Assembly (NCBI GenBank): GCA_965215855.1
Contig: CBDCER010000002.1
Location: forward strand, 496,001 to 560,000
DNA: 64,000 nt
Reading direction: 5' to 3'
DNA from: J027 sp965215855
Lineage (GTDB): Bacteria; Chloroflexota; Anaerolineae; Aggregatilineales; J027
In this document: piece by piece, positions 24,122-33,359 of the stretch
How positions within the stretch are numbered: the first letter of the stretch is position 1
How the letters are laid out: every line of letters starts with the position of its first letter
Position numbers and translations under genes: made by a program
Notes under the pieces: generated by a model
Database searches by the model: none
What the model was told of the DNA's origin: nothing
What the model saw: only the letters and a program-made list of their open reading frames with translations

Positions 24122-25516
24122 CTATGATTCGTCTTTAATCAACTGCCGCAACAGGCGTTTGATGTCGTCGTTATAACTATCGCTGCGGACGTTCACGGCA
24201 TTGCAATAAGCCAGCTTTTTCAGATCATCCGGCAGATCATCAGCCGAGGGCATTTTCGCGCCATCAACCAGCACTGGAATAACACGGATATTTCTTTCCA
24301 GTGCCGCTGCAATCTCACGCCGTACATAGTCACCTTCCATAAATATACGCTTGCGTCGCTCGCCATCGGTATCTTTCGCTGTAACCCGCAGCCACTTCTT
24401 GCCAATTAACGCGATCAGCACACCACATGACCAGACGGCTTCATTAATCTTTACCCTGAAATCATCACCATAGTCAATATGCTCAATATCTCTGAAAATA
24501 GCATCTTTGGCAAAATGCGGTTTCAGGCTTTCGTACAGCAGCTTTGCCCACGCTTCACTATCGACCCGTCGATAACTGATGAATAGCCTGAGATCGCTGA
24601 CCTGCTCTGGTTTCTCAGTAGATGGCTTTGGCTTGTCCGATGCCCTGCGTGATCCAATGATACCGATGAGAGCTACCAGCACTGTACTAATCAGGCCAAT
24701 AATCGCTACAATGATCTCTGTAGAAATACCCGAACTATCATCATCATCTTCCTCGCCAACTACGCGAAGCTGAAAATCGTGTTGCCAGACGATATTCACG
24801 CGCTCCTCGCCACTAACCGTTTGCAAAGTCCAGACCTCGGCCTGTAGATTCTGTAACCCCTCAGCTCCTTCGTGCGGTGACAGTATCCAAACCCACCGGT
24901 GTCCATCCAGACCGATGACGGTACTATCTTTCGAGACGCAACCATCAAAACTCTGTGGGGAGCAATTCAACGATGCCCCCATGAGTTGATAGAAAACCTG
25001 CCCAGGGTCAGAGATATGAACGGGGGTAATTGTGGGGGTAGCTGGTCTGGGATTAGCAGTTGGCGCATCATAAGGCGTCGGCGTATGCACTGGAATCCTG
25101 GTGACTTCGCCAAAAGGTGTTGGTGTAATGTATAAATAGTCGAAATGAATTTCGATTTCGACTCGAACCGTTTCAGATCGTGAGATTTCTGTATCTGATG
25201 TATACAGTCGAATTGTGCCTTCGCCTATTTCCTGGCCTGATATGTTGACAATTTCTATAGCCACTTCGGTGGGTCGAGCAGGTGATGGCGTAAATGTCTG
25301 GTCGAATGGCCCTTGCATTGTCTCAGCAAAGGCGGTCAGAGTCAGATATAACGAGACTTGTGTCTCTAATCGATTTCCGATATTATCGGTGCTTGCATCG
25401 TCAAGCATGCTAACCGACGATGCTATTATAGCACCTATCATGGCAACAATCGCTATGATTATCGCAGCAGTAGTTCTCTCTATCTTTGTAGACCGCGAGC
25501 CAGGGCCAGTACTCAT
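24122..25516 (-). CDS. membrane protein with cytosolic C-terminal TIR domain
   Basis: The protein has 464 residues. One helix lies near residues 17-37, then ~220 residues of probably extracytoplasmic sequence including a Thr/Pro-rich stretch (TPTPYDAPTANPRP) and two Cys (CSPQSFDGC), then a second helix near 268-290 and a TIR domain from ~310 to 460. TIR box 1 reads LRLFISYRRVDSEAW; the region around ERRKRIFMEGDYVRREIAAAL should hold the catalytic Glu used by NAD-cleaving TIRs. The layout suggests a receptor that senses something outside and signals through TIR. No partner effector is adjacent. A defence role is possible but unproven. Confidence 0.85.
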   Translation of the reverse strand: MSTGPGSRSTKIERTTAAIIIAIVAMIGAIIASSVSMLDDASTDNIGNRLETQVSLYLTLTAFAETMQGPFDQTFTPSPARPTEVAIEIVNISGQEIGEGTIRLYTSDTEISRSETVRVEIEIHFDYLYITPTPFGEVTRIPVHTPTPYDAPTANPRPATPTITPVHISDPGQVFYQLMGASLNCSPQSFDGCVSKDSTVIGLDGHRWVWILSPHEGAEGLQNLQAEVWTLQTVSGEERVNIVWQHDFQLRVVGEEDDDDSSGISTEIIVAIIGLISTVLVALIGIIGSRRASDKPKPSTEKPEQVSDLRLFISYRRVDSEAWAKLLYESLKPHFAKDAIFRDIEHIDYGDDFRVKINEAVWSCGVLIALIGKKWLRVTAKDTDGERRKRIFMEGDYVRREIAAALERNIRVIPVLVDGAKMPSADDLPDDLKKLAYCNAVNVRSDSYNDDIKRLLRQLIKDES

Positions 25517-25973
25517 AATTCAGCTCTCCAGATAATATGATAATCGCTCCCAGGAGACTTCTTGTTTGGAATAGTAGCAAGGCAATGGTTATTTACAGTC
25601 TGTCTGCCACTAATCAATGTTGCCAGTTACCTGATCAATTGGCTACACAGATTATGCGGGTACTTTGTCAAAGCGGGGCAGGACCAGAACGATGTGATTT
25701 CTGGAATGCTGCCAATACACAGTCTGATAGGAAGTCCACCGAGATATAATCAATTATCGGCCCCGAATGTGCCTCTGTCAGCACATCATCCATCCAGACC
25801 ATATTATCATGCACCAAAGTATAACCAACCCCACACTACTTGCCCACCGACTTCCCGAATGCTCTTGTTTGACCGCCTTAGCTCCACAATTCGCCCCCTT
25901 GACCACCCCTACACCCCACCGCTACAATAAACCCCATCATCGTTTGCAAAATCCACCCAGTCAGGTGAACTTA
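25517..25973. other. 457-bp intergenic region
   Basis: The spacer lies between the divergent TIR-receptor and miaB genes. Small open frames here have no Shine-Dalgarno support or recognisable product. The right half is pyrimidine-rich on the plus strand. The miaB frame is open for ~200 bp upstream of its real start, which makes it look longer than it is. I see no clear promoter. Confidence 0.5.
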
Positions 25974-27410
25974 ATGAAATACAACATCCAGACTCTCGGT
26001 TGCCAGATGAACGTGGCCGACTCCCAGCGCCTCGCCTCGGCCCTGGAACAACTTGGCTACAGTGCCGCTACCCCCGCCGACGCCGACAGCGCCCAGATTC
26101 AGGTCATCAACACCTGCGTCGTGCGCCAACAGGCCGAAGATAAAGCCTGGGGACGGCTGCAAATCCTGAAGAAACTCAAAGAGCGTCAGCCCGATATGGT
26201 TATCAGCTTGATGGGCTGTCTGGTCGGCGTCAAAGACCCGCTGCGCCTGCGGAAGAAAGTTCCCTTTGTGGATGTCTTCCTGCCGCCCAGCGAAGTCGAG
26301 CCACTGACGGCCTTCCTGCAAGACCGTGACCTCGAAGCCGATGCCATCACCGAGCAGGTCGCCAAACGTGCCCGCCTCAATGACTACATGGATGCCATGC
26401 ACGACGAACAGCCCGACCTGACGCTGCCCATGTACGAGCGCGGCAATCTGGTCAGCGCCCATATTCCGGTCGTCTATGGCTGTTCGCACGCCTGCTCCTT
26501 CTGTATCATCCCCTTTCGGCGCGGCATCGAGCGTTCGCGTCCGGTCGGCGACATCGTGCGTGAAGTTCGGAGCCTAGCGCGGCAGGGCGTCAAAGAAATC
26601 ACGCTGCTCGGTCAAATCGTGGATCGCTATGGCAAGGACATCTCCGACGGCCCCACCCTAGCCCAATTGCTGCGCGTGATCCATGACGTGGCTGAGGAAG
26701 AAGACCTCTACCGCATCCGTTTCCTGACCAGTCACCCCAATTGGATGACCGATGAATTGCTAGAGACGGTGGCCGAATTGCCACGTATCATGCCGCACAT
26801 CGAAGTACCCATTCAGGCCGGTAATGACGAGGTGTTGGCGAATATGAAGCGCGGTTATACTCAACAGGATTATCATGATCTGGTCGCCAAGATCCGCCGC
26901 ATAATTCCGGATGTCGCCATTCACACTGACATCATTGTGGGCTTCCCTGGCGAGACCGACGCCCAGTTCATGGAGACCCACCGCGTATTGGCTGACCTGA
27001 AGCTGGACAAAGCCCATCTAGCGATGTACAGTCCACGCCCCGGCACAGTCTCAGACCGCCGCATGGAGGATAACGTACCCAAAGCCGAGAAGAAGCGCCG
27101 CCATATGCTGTTGGAGGAATTGCAAAACCAGGTGCAGGCCGAAATCAACGCGCCCTATCTGGGTGAAACGGTGCAGGTCTTGGTCGAAGCACGTCATAAA
27201 GGCAAATGGCGCGGACGCACGCCCCAAAACAAGCTGGTCTTCTTCGAGGATGATAGTCAGGACTGGCAAGGGCAGTTGGTTGATGTGGAGGTGATCTGGA
27301 CCGGGCCCTACAGTATGCAGGCCCGCTTGCCTGGAACTGAAGGCGATGACGCTGCCTCAATCCCCATCATGGAAAACGCGGGGGACATCATCCCACTATC
27401 CGGCCTCTAG
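25974..27410 (+). CDS. miaB: tRNA-2-methylthio-N6-dimethylallyladenosine synthase
   Basis: The protein has 478 residues from ATG 25974, which has AGGTGA at 25962-25967 and gives the canonical N-terminus (YNIQTLGCQMNVADS). The UPF0004 domain carries the first-cluster Cys residues (GCQMN, NTCVVR, MGCLVG). The radical-SAM motif is C-x3-C-x2-C in GCSHACSFC, and a TRAM domain closes the protein (ETVQVLVE to the end). MiaB adds a methylthio group to A37 of tRNAs reading U-starting codons. NTCVVR instead of NTCSVR is a small departure; the remainder fits MiaB rather than RimO or MtaB. Confidence 0.93.
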   Translation: MKYNIQTLGCQMNVADSQRLASALEQLGYSAATPADADSAQIQVINTCVVRQQAEDKAWGRLQILKKLKERQPDMVISLMGCLVGVKDPLRLRKKVPFVDVFLPPSEVEPLTAFLQDRDLEADAITEQVAKRARLNDYMDAMHDEQPDLTLPMYERGNLVSAHIPVVYGCSHACSFCIIPFRRGIERSRPVGDIVREVRSLARQGVKEITLLGQIVDRYGKDISDGPTLAQLLRVIHDVAEEEDLYRIRFLTSHPNWMTDELLETVAELPRIMPHIEVPIQAGNDEVLANMKRGYTQQDYHDLVAKIRRIIPDVAIHTDIIVGFPGETDAQFMETHRVLADLKLDKAHLAMYSPRPGTVSDRRMEDNVPKAEKKRRHMLLEELQNQVQAEINAPYLGETVQVLVEARHKGKWRGRTPQNKLVFFEDDSQDWQGQLVDVEVIWTGPYSMQARLPGTEGDDAASIPIMENAGDIIPLSGL

Positions 27411-27417
27411 AACGAAG

Positions 27418-27437
27418 ACACGCTCCGGCGTGTTTTT
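27418..27437 (+). terminator. terminator of miaB
   Basis: ACACGC-TCCG-GCGTGT (27418-27433) is followed by four T. It abuts the end of the convergent phosphoesterase gene. Confidence 0.75.
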
Positions 27438-28237
27438 CATTCCAACTCGAATATGTTTTGAATCGTAGGCTGGCCGTATTCTGCGCCGCCCGTCAACACC
27501 TTCAGATTATCGCGGATTTGCGCTGTTCCTTTGCCATGCGTATGTCCACAAAGTACCGTAATTTGCCGCTGCGGGTAAGTCATTGCCAATGCCAACAGCA
27601 CATCGCCTACTGCCTTACAGGTGAAATGTGGCAGCCACTCATCATCTGAGATTTGCCCATTATGCCAGCACGCTTCTACGAACGGCGGCACATGTGTCAC
27701 GACATACACCTGGGGATATTTTTCGAGTGCCAGCATCAGTGTGCGTGCAGTATGTTCGGCAGCTTTCTTGGCTAACACTCTGACTTTCGGTGGCAAGGTG
27801 CGCTTGTTGGTATTCATCAACTCACGGATCAGCACATAGTCGTTCATCCAGACCGATGACCGCTTGAAATCACCATGCTGCAAATCCGCCCAACCATCAT
27901 GTCCTACCATTCCCACCGTCGGCGTCAATTCGACAACATCCGCCTGTGTCAGATAATTCAGCAGCGGCAATTCCTCGCAAAGTATCTGCATGACCTCGCG
28001 CACACCACTAATCGAGCCGCGATAAAAGTCGTGATTGCCTAGCACGAAATCAATCGGCTTCCGCAGTGTCGCCGCCATTGTCTCCAGGTGTTCGCTGACT
28101 TCACGCGCCTCGGCAATGTCGCCGCTGATGATGAACCGGTCTGCTTCAATGGTAGCCAGCATCTTCATAAACTCGCCAAGTTGGGCGGGAAGCAAGAAGT
28201 TGAGGTGTATATCGGTCATCCAGGCCACACACAGCAT
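27437..28237 (-). CDS. calcineurin-like metallophosphoesterase
   Basis: The protein has 266 residues. The motifs come in family order: TDIH near the N-terminus, GDIAE, GNHD, HVPPF and CGHTHG, which together coordinate a two-metal centre. I start it at 28237 because GGAGAG lies ~8 nt upstream, and because the longer open frame would run through the terminator of gltX. The substrate is unknown. There is no signal peptide or membrane segment, so it is cytosolic. It lies downstream of gltX in the same direction but after a terminator. Confidence 0.87.
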   Translation of the reverse strand: MLCVAWMTDIHLNFLLPAQLGEFMKMLATIEADRFIISGDIAEAREVSEHLETMAATLRKPIDFVLGNHDFYRGSISGVREVMQILCEELPLLNYLTQADVVELTPTVGMVGHDGWADLQHGDFKRSSVWMNDYVLIRELMNTNKRTLPPKVRVLAKKAAEHTARTLMLALEKYPQVYVVTHVPPFVEACWHNGQISDDEWLPHFTCKAVGDVLLALAMTYPQRQITVLCGHTHGKGTAQIRDNLKVLTGGAEYGQPTIQNIFELE

Positions 28238-28258
28238 AAAATAGCTCTCTCCACAAAC

Positions 28259-28293
28259 AAAAAACCCCTCCATCATAGGCTGACAGAGAGGCT
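28259..28293 (-). terminator. terminator of gltX
   Basis: On the minus strand an 8-bp stem with two G-T pairs (28286-28293 / 28263-28270) runs into six T (28259-28264). Confidence 0.6.
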
Positions 28294-28309
28294 CATCTTC
28301 AGGCGGCAA

Positions 28310-29815
28310 TTAGGCTTCGATCAGTTGACCCAGCACATCCACTGATAACTGGATTCGCTTCAACGATTCCTCACGCCCCAGCGCCTCCATCGACTGGAAC
28401 AGCGGTGGCGCAACCGATTGGGCAGTGGTCGCCACACGAATCGGGTTGAACAGTGCCCCGGCTTTAACGCCCTGCTCCTTCGCTAGCGCCCGCATTGCCG
28501 CTTCCTGAGTCTCAGCACTGAAATCGGGCAACCCAGCCAAAATATCGTGCGCGGCCTGGAGCAAGTTATGGGTCTGCGCCGCGTCCATTTTCTTCGAGAT
28601 CAAGTCTTCGGCAGGTGCAGGCCGGAAATCCTCGACCCACAAAAACGCCGTCCATTCTACCGCATCCTTCAGAGCCTTCAGGCGCTCCTGAATATGTGGC
28701 GTAATGAGGAGCAACTGCTCGATATTAACCTCATAACCCGCATCTTCCAGATAGGGCCGGATCATCTTCGCCAGCGCCAGCGGCTCCATCTCGCGGATAT
28801 AGCTACCATTCAGCCAATCAAGCTTCTGGATTGGGAACGCACCGCCTGCCGGATTGACCCGCGATAGATCAAAACGTGGAATCGTCTCCTCCACGCTAAA
28901 GATTTCGCGGTCTTCGCCGAAGCTCCAGCCGATGTTGGTCAAGAAATTGATCAGTACATGCGGCAGATAACCGTTCTCGCGGAATTCATGCAACAACACT
29001 AGCACCGGCTGTCCATCTTGCATGAACCCGGCATGGCGCTTGCTGAGTTTGCCTTTGCCATTCGGATTCAGAATCACCGGCAAATGTCCAATTTTTGGCA
29101 TTTCCCAGCCAAATGCATCATACAACTGCCGATGAATCGGGGCGCTGGAAATCCACTCGTCGGCCCGTAGAATATGGCTGATCTCCATCAGGTGATCGTC
29201 CACCACATTCGCCAGATGATAGGTCGGGAAACCATCCGACTTAAGCAACACCAGGTCGTTTAATTCCTTGTTATCGAACACAATATCGTCGCGGATTTCA
29301 TCGTGAATGACCGTTTGACCTTCCAACGGCATTTTGAAACGCACAACATATTGACCGCCGGTTTCATCGTGTAATTTCTGGCGCTCCTCTGGCGTCAGAT
29401 TGCGACAATGACGGTCATAACCCTGTAGGCGGCGACCACCATTTTTAGCGATTTCACGGGCACGCGCCAAACGTTCCGGTGTGCAATAGCAGCGGTAAGC
29501 CTTGTCTTGCTCAATCAGCCAGTCTGCCCATTGCTGGTAAATCTCGGTGCGCTCACTTTGGAAGTAGGGGCCATATTGCCCCCCAACCTCCGGGCCTTCA
29601 TCCCATTGCAAGCCCAACCAACGCAGGCCTTCAGTGATGAGTTGCACCGAACCTTCAACATAACGTTTTTGGTCGGTGTCTTCGATCCGCAAAATGAACG
29701 TACCATTATGGTGACGGGCAAACAGCCAGTTAAACAGGGCTGTCCGCACGCCGCCGATATGCAATGGCCCGGTGGGGCTGGGTGCAAAGCGTACACGGAC
29801 AGGCTTATCACTCAA
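28310..29815 (-). CDS. gltX: glutamyl-tRNA synthetase
   Basis: The protein has 501 residues, normal length for bacterial GluRS. The HIGH motif is in SPTGPLHIGGVRTALFNW and the KMSKS motif reads GKLSKRH. The catalytic Rossmann fold, the zinc-site-like region (RCYCTPERL) and the C-terminal anticodon-binding helices are all present. It charges tRNA-Glu; in bacteria lacking GlnRS it may also mischarge tRNA-Gln. The ATG at 29815 is followed by a canonical N-terminus (VRVRFAPSPTG). A MITE-like insertion lies 45 bp upstream of the start and may have displaced its promoter. Confidence 0.96.
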   Translation of the reverse strand: MSDKPVRVRFAPSPTGPLHIGGVRTALFNWLFARHHNGTFILRIEDTDQKRYVEGSVQLITEGLRWLGLQWDEGPEVGGQYGPYFQSERTEIYQQWADWLIEQDKAYRCYCTPERLARAREIAKNGGRRLQGYDRHCRNLTPEERQKLHDETGGQYVVRFKMPLEGQTVIHDEIRDDIVFDNKELNDLVLLKSDGFPTYHLANVVDDHLMEISHILRADEWISSAPIHRQLYDAFGWEMPKIGHLPVILNPNGKGKLSKRHAGFMQDGQPVLVLLHEFRENGYLPHVLINFLTNIGWSFGEDREIFSVEETIPRFDLSRVNPAGGAFPIQKLDWLNGSYIREMEPLALAKMIRPYLEDAGYEVNIEQLLLITPHIQERLKALKDAVEWTAFLWVEDFRPAPAEDLISKKMDAAQTHNLLQAAHDILAGLPDFSAETQEAAMRALAKEQGVKAGALFNPIRVATTAQSVAPPLFQSMEALGREESLKRIQLSVDVLGQLIEA

Positions 29816-29860
29816 GAGTTACTCCTTTTTAAACTTACGAAAGTCCGGCGATTATATCAG

Positions 29861-30066
29861 TAGGGCAATCGCATATCAAACCTTAATTCTCGAACAATGA
29901 GCCATTATGACCTTCAAAATCCCCAATAATCGAACCGAATTTGCAGCTTTGACATTGAGTGTTGCGCTGAATACCCGATAACCTTATCGGATGCATAGAT
30001 CAAATGAGGTCAAGAGGGTTCAATAAGGCCCATTTTTCCATTAAGAAAGCATATGCGATTGCCCTA
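29861..30066. mobile_element. 206-bp MITE-like element with 16-bp terminal inverted repeats
   Basis: TAGGGCAATCGCATAT (29861-29876) and its exact reverse complement (30051-30066) bound 174 bp of non-coding AT-rich DNA. The 10-bp direct repeat ATTATATCAG flanks it on both sides (29851-29860 and 30067-30076), the expected target duplication. It has no ORF and must be mobilised in trans. A 10-bp duplication fits IS4-type transposases; the parent element is not in the window. Confidence 0.88.
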
Positions 30067-30142
30067 ATTATATCAGAATCATGACAGCGTTTAGAGGGGC
30101 ATTTGTGGTATCATCATGGATTGAGGCGAGGATAGATATTTT

Positions 30143-31480
30143 ATGACAAAATCAAATTTAACTGTTTTCATCAGTTACCGACGCGATGATAATGCTGACT
30201 TCGTGGAGCGCATTCGTGATTGGTTCATGATGCGCTATGGGCGTGACAATGTCTTCATGGACTTCGACACCCTGCCGCCCTTCGTCCCTTTCGCCGAGTT
30301 TATCCGCGAGCGTGTCCGCGAATCCGATGTGGTGGTCGCCATCATTGGCCCACGTTGGCTGGAACTCTTGCGTGAGAAAGAAGCTGCCGGTTTGGAAGAT
30401 TACGTGCGGATAGAGGTCGGACTGGCGCTGAAGGAAGGCAAGTTGGTCGCACCGATTTGCATCAAAGATGCTCCCATTCCCCGTGAAGCAGATTTGCCAC
30501 CAGATGTACGCCCTATGCTGGCCTATAATGCCGCTCGCATTGATACCGGTCGCCATTTCCTCGATAACATTGACCGCATCGTTAATGGCCTGGAGCAGGC
30601 AATTACCTGGCATAGTCAGGCCCGCAGCACCCAACCCCACCTGGCGAGAATTAACGACCTGATGCTATCGCCGCACCAACGCGCTGCTGCTGCTCATGAA
30701 CTGGCGAAAATGGGCGATCCACGCCCCGGCGTGGGCCTGACACCCAGTGGCCTGCCAGATATTGATTGGGTCGAAATCCCTGGCGGCGAATTCATCTTCC
30801 AGGAAAACGACCGCATCACATTGCCCGCGTTTTATATCGCCCGTTACCCCATTACGGTACAGCAATTTCAAGCTTTCATTGACGACCCCACTGGCTATGG
30901 CAATGACGCTTGGTGGGATGGGTTAGCCCACCGCGAACCACGTCCTTATCGTGCCCAATGGCCCACCGCCAACCACCCCCGCGATCACGTTTCGTGGTAT
31001 CAGGCCATCGCGTTTGGTCGTTGGTTGACGGATCGCCTGGGTTACCGTAGCTCCATCACCTTGCCCACTGAGAAGCAATGGGAAAAGGCGGCACGTGGCA
31101 CTGATGGACGCACTTACCCCTGGGGCAATGTCTACATCAGCGGCTACGCTAATATCGACGAGACTTTTAAAGACCCGTCAGTTGGCATCACGCCCGTCGG
31201 TGAGTATTTCATCGGCCAGACCACACCTGTTGGCATCTATCCACAAGGTGCATCACCTTATGGCGTCTTAGATATGAGTGGCAATGTCTGGGAATGGTGT
31301 CTAACCGAATACGAAAACTGGACTGACGACGACCTAACCAACACCAACCAGCGCGTTGGACGCGGCGGGTCGTGGGATTATTCACTGGCGAACTCACGAA
31401 CCACGATGCGTGGTGGCGACTCCCCGGCCAGCTACGGGCATTATCTGGGTTTTCGCGTATGTGTCGAGGCTCCTGAATAG
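30143..31480 (+). CDS. TIR domain fused to FGE-like (SUMF1) domain
   Basis: The protein has 445 residues. Residues 5-150 are a TIR domain (VFISYRRDD, MDFDTLPPF, VVVAIIGPRWLELL). A linker follows, then an FGE-sulfatase/C-type-lectin-like domain from ~200 to the end with WVEIPGGEF, FYIARYPIT, HVSWYQAIAFGRWL, LPTEKQWEKAARG, GNVWEW and GGSWDYS...GFRVC. The Cys pair of true formylglycine-generating enzymes is missing after GGSW, so the domain probably binds a ligand rather than oxidises Cys. It could recognise a trigger while TIR signals or consumes NAD. The IS element inserted just after its stop codon. Confidence 0.9.
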   Translation: MTKSNLTVFISYRRDDNADFVERIRDWFMMRYGRDNVFMDFDTLPPFVPFAEFIRERVRESDVVVAIIGPRWLELLREKEAAGLEDYVRIEVGLALKEGKLVAPICIKDAPIPREADLPPDVRPMLAYNAARIDTGRHFLDNIDRIVNGLEQAITWHSQARSTQPHLARINDLMLSPHQRAAAAHELAKMGDPRPGVGLTPSGLPDIDWVEIPGGEFIFQENDRITLPAFYIARYPITVQQFQAFIDDPTGYGNDAWWDGLAHREPRPYRAQWPTANHPRDHVSWYQAIAFGRWLTDRLGYRSSITLPTEKQWEKAARGTDGRTYPWGNVYISGYANIDETFKDPSVGITPVGEYFIGQTTPVGIYPQGASPYGVLDMSGNVWEWCLTEYENWTDDDLTNTNQRVGRGGSWDYSLANSRTTMRGGDSPASYGHYLGFRVCVEAPE

Positions 31481-31484
31481 CTAG

Positions 31485-32298
31485 GTTCTGTTGACATTTG
31501 ACAAAGTTCTGCTACGGTAGCCGCATGACAACGGTGACATTAACTGACGAACAATGGGAAAAGATGCTTGAGTTTCTACGCAGTGATGCCAGAGCCTATG
31601 TGGGCAACGAAGAGGCTTGCCGTCGGTTCGTAGAAGCCGTGATGTGGGTTGACCGCAGTGGGGCACAGTGGCGTCTGCTGCCGGAGCAACATGGCAAATG
31701 GAACAGTGTTTACAAGCGATTCGCCCGCTGGTGTGATCACGGCGTGTGGGAACGGATGCTGGCCCACTTCGCGGATGATCCTGATATGGAAAATGGCATG
31801 ATTGACAGTACCATTGTGCGGGCGCATGCCTGTGCGGCTGGTGCCGAAAAAAAACGGTGGACAGGCGGAACAGGCGTTGGGGCGCAGTCGCGGTGGGTTC
31901 AGCACCAAAATCCATGTGACCGTTGATGGCTTGGGCAACCCGTTGCGACTGGCACTGACCGCCGGACAGCGCCATGATATCATCAAGGCTTCTGATTTGA
32001 TCATTGACCTCGACTTTGAATATGTCATCGCTGATCGCGGTTATGCCGCCCGCGATTTTCTGGATGAAATCCGTGATACAGGTGCTGAACCCGTGATCCC
32101 GCCCAAGAAAAATGCCAAAGCGCCACATGAGTATGACGAGTGGCGGTATCGTGAACGCCATTTGATTGAGTGTTTCATCGGCAAAATCAAGCATTTTCGA
32201 CGGGTCTTTTCACGCTTCGATAAGCTGGCATCTCGTTATCTTGGCTTTCTACAATTTACCAGTGTTTTGATTTGGTTACGATGAAATGTCAACAGAAC
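31485..32298 (+). mobile_element. IS5-family (IS427-group-like) insertion sequence
   Basis: The 814-bp element has perfect inverted ends GTTCTGTTGACATTT and its complement, and is flanked by CTAG on both sides (31481-31484, 32299-32302), the probable 4-bp target duplication. The perfect 19-bp match including CTAG shows it is young. It carries one transposase split into two frames at an A8 run. It lies directly behind the stop codon of the TIR-FGE gene. Confidence 0.92.
31525..32284 (+). CDS. IS5-family DDE transposase, expressed by frameshift
   Basis: The first frame (31525-31926) encodes the N-terminal part with the DUF4096-like start (LTDEQWEKMLEFL), RLLPEQHGKWNSVYKRF and the first catalytic Asp in IDSTIVRAHA. 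The second frame (from the overlap to 32284) continues with GGQAEQALGRSRGGFSTKIH, the second Asp in ADRGYAARDF and the Glu region RERHLIECFIGKIKHF. Joining them needs a shift of +1 (equal to -2) at the A8 run 31847-31854, probably ribosomal or transcriptional slippage, as in related elements. All DDE residues are kept, so the element may be active. Confidence 0.88.
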
Positions 32299-32499
32299 CT
32301 AGCAAACCAATAAAGCGATCGAAATTAGCTTGGAGCGGCGCGATGCGTTGGTTCAGTTCGTTTTCACCGGATAGCTCAGGGCGAAGAGTCTTTCACACAG
32401 CTAGCAAAATGCCGTGTCATTGGCTGGGGAGAATATATGCAGAACGAACACTAACCATCATAACAATCTGTTGAGCGCAGGTTGATAGGAGCGTTCCCT

Positions 32500-33354
32500 G
32501 TGGTAGACCATTTCGAGGCACACCGTCCATTGCTTTTTTCTATCGCTTATCGGATGTTGGGGAGTGCAATGGAAGCAGAGGATATGGTGCAAGAAACCTA
32601 TCTGCGCTATCAAGCGATACCTGACGAGTCGATTCGCTCGTTGAAGGCTTTTCTTTCGACAATTATCACGCGATTATGCCTCGATCATCTGAAATCAGCC
32701 CAAGCCCAACGAGAAGTCTACATTGGACCATGGCTGCCCGAACCCATAGCGACCAACCAGGCGAACCCCGAAATCATTATGGGGAGCCATGATACGATTT
32801 CGATGGCGTTTTTGGTGTTGCTGGAGAGCCTTTCGCCAGCAGAACGGGCAGTGTTCATATTACGTGAGGTTTTTGACTACGATTATGCTGAAATCGGTGC
32901 CATTCTGAATAAAGAAGAGGCTGCTTGTCGTCAGTTATTCAGCCGGGCTAAAAAGCACCTAGTTGCCAATCACCCACGCTTTGAAGCATCGCCGGATGCT
33001 CACCAGGAGATTCTCAACCGATTTGTGGCTGCCTGTACAGCAGGTGATTTGGATGGGTTGACGACGCTATTGGCAGAAAATGTTGTGCTGCGATCAGATA
33101 CCGGAGGCAAAGTCAAAGGCGCGGCACGGCATCCCATTTACGGGACTGATGCAGTGGGGCGTTTTTTGGTGGGTATCACACGGCTACAACGCGTACCATT
33201 TACATTGCATCAGCAGGAGATCAACGGACAAGCCGCATTGGTTGTGCGGCGCTTAGACCGTAGCACGCTGGCAACATTATCATTGGACATCGTGGAAGAA
33301 CAGGTGCAAGCAGTTTATATGGTTGGTAATCCGGATAAGCTCCAGCGAATATGA
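32500..33354 (+). CDS. ECF41-group sigma factor with SnoaL-like C-terminal domain
   Basis: The protein has 284 residues from GTG 32500 (site AGGAG ~8 nt upstream). Sigma region 2 (LLFSIAYRMLGSAMEAEDMVQETYLRY) and region 4 (LSPAERAVFILREVFDYDYAEIGAIL) are present. The ECF41 hallmarks are visible: WLPEP in the linker, a DTGGK variant of DGGGK, and NPDKL near the C-terminus. In this group the fused SnoaL-like domain controls activity, in place of an anti-sigma factor. The usual partner oxidoreductase or carboxymuconolactone-decarboxylase gene is not adjacent; the 200 bp upstream, behind the IS, holds no gene. The gene converges on trmI with a 5-bp gap. Confidence 0.9.
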   Translation: MVDHFEAHRPLLFSIAYRMLGSAMEAEDMVQETYLRYQAIPDESIRSLKAFLSTIITRLCLDHLKSAQAQREVYIGPWLPEPIATNQANPEIIMGSHDTISMAFLVLLESLSPAERAVFILREVFDYDYAEIGAILNKEEAACRQLFSRAKKHLVANHPRFEASPDAHQEILNRFVAACTAGDLDGLTTLLAENVVLRSDTGGKVKGAARHPIYGTDAVGRFLVGITRLQRVPFTLHQQEINGQAALVVRRLDRSTLATLSLDIVEEQVQAVYMVGNPDKLQRI

Positions 33355-33359
33355 GGAAA

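Noticed and set aside
25767..25973. Upstream extension of miaB
   Set aside because: The extra ~69 residues are low-complexity, lack a ribosome site and precede the canonical N-terminus.
32286..32474. Short ORF after the IS element
   Set aside because: It begins inside the IS end and shows no similarity or start site.
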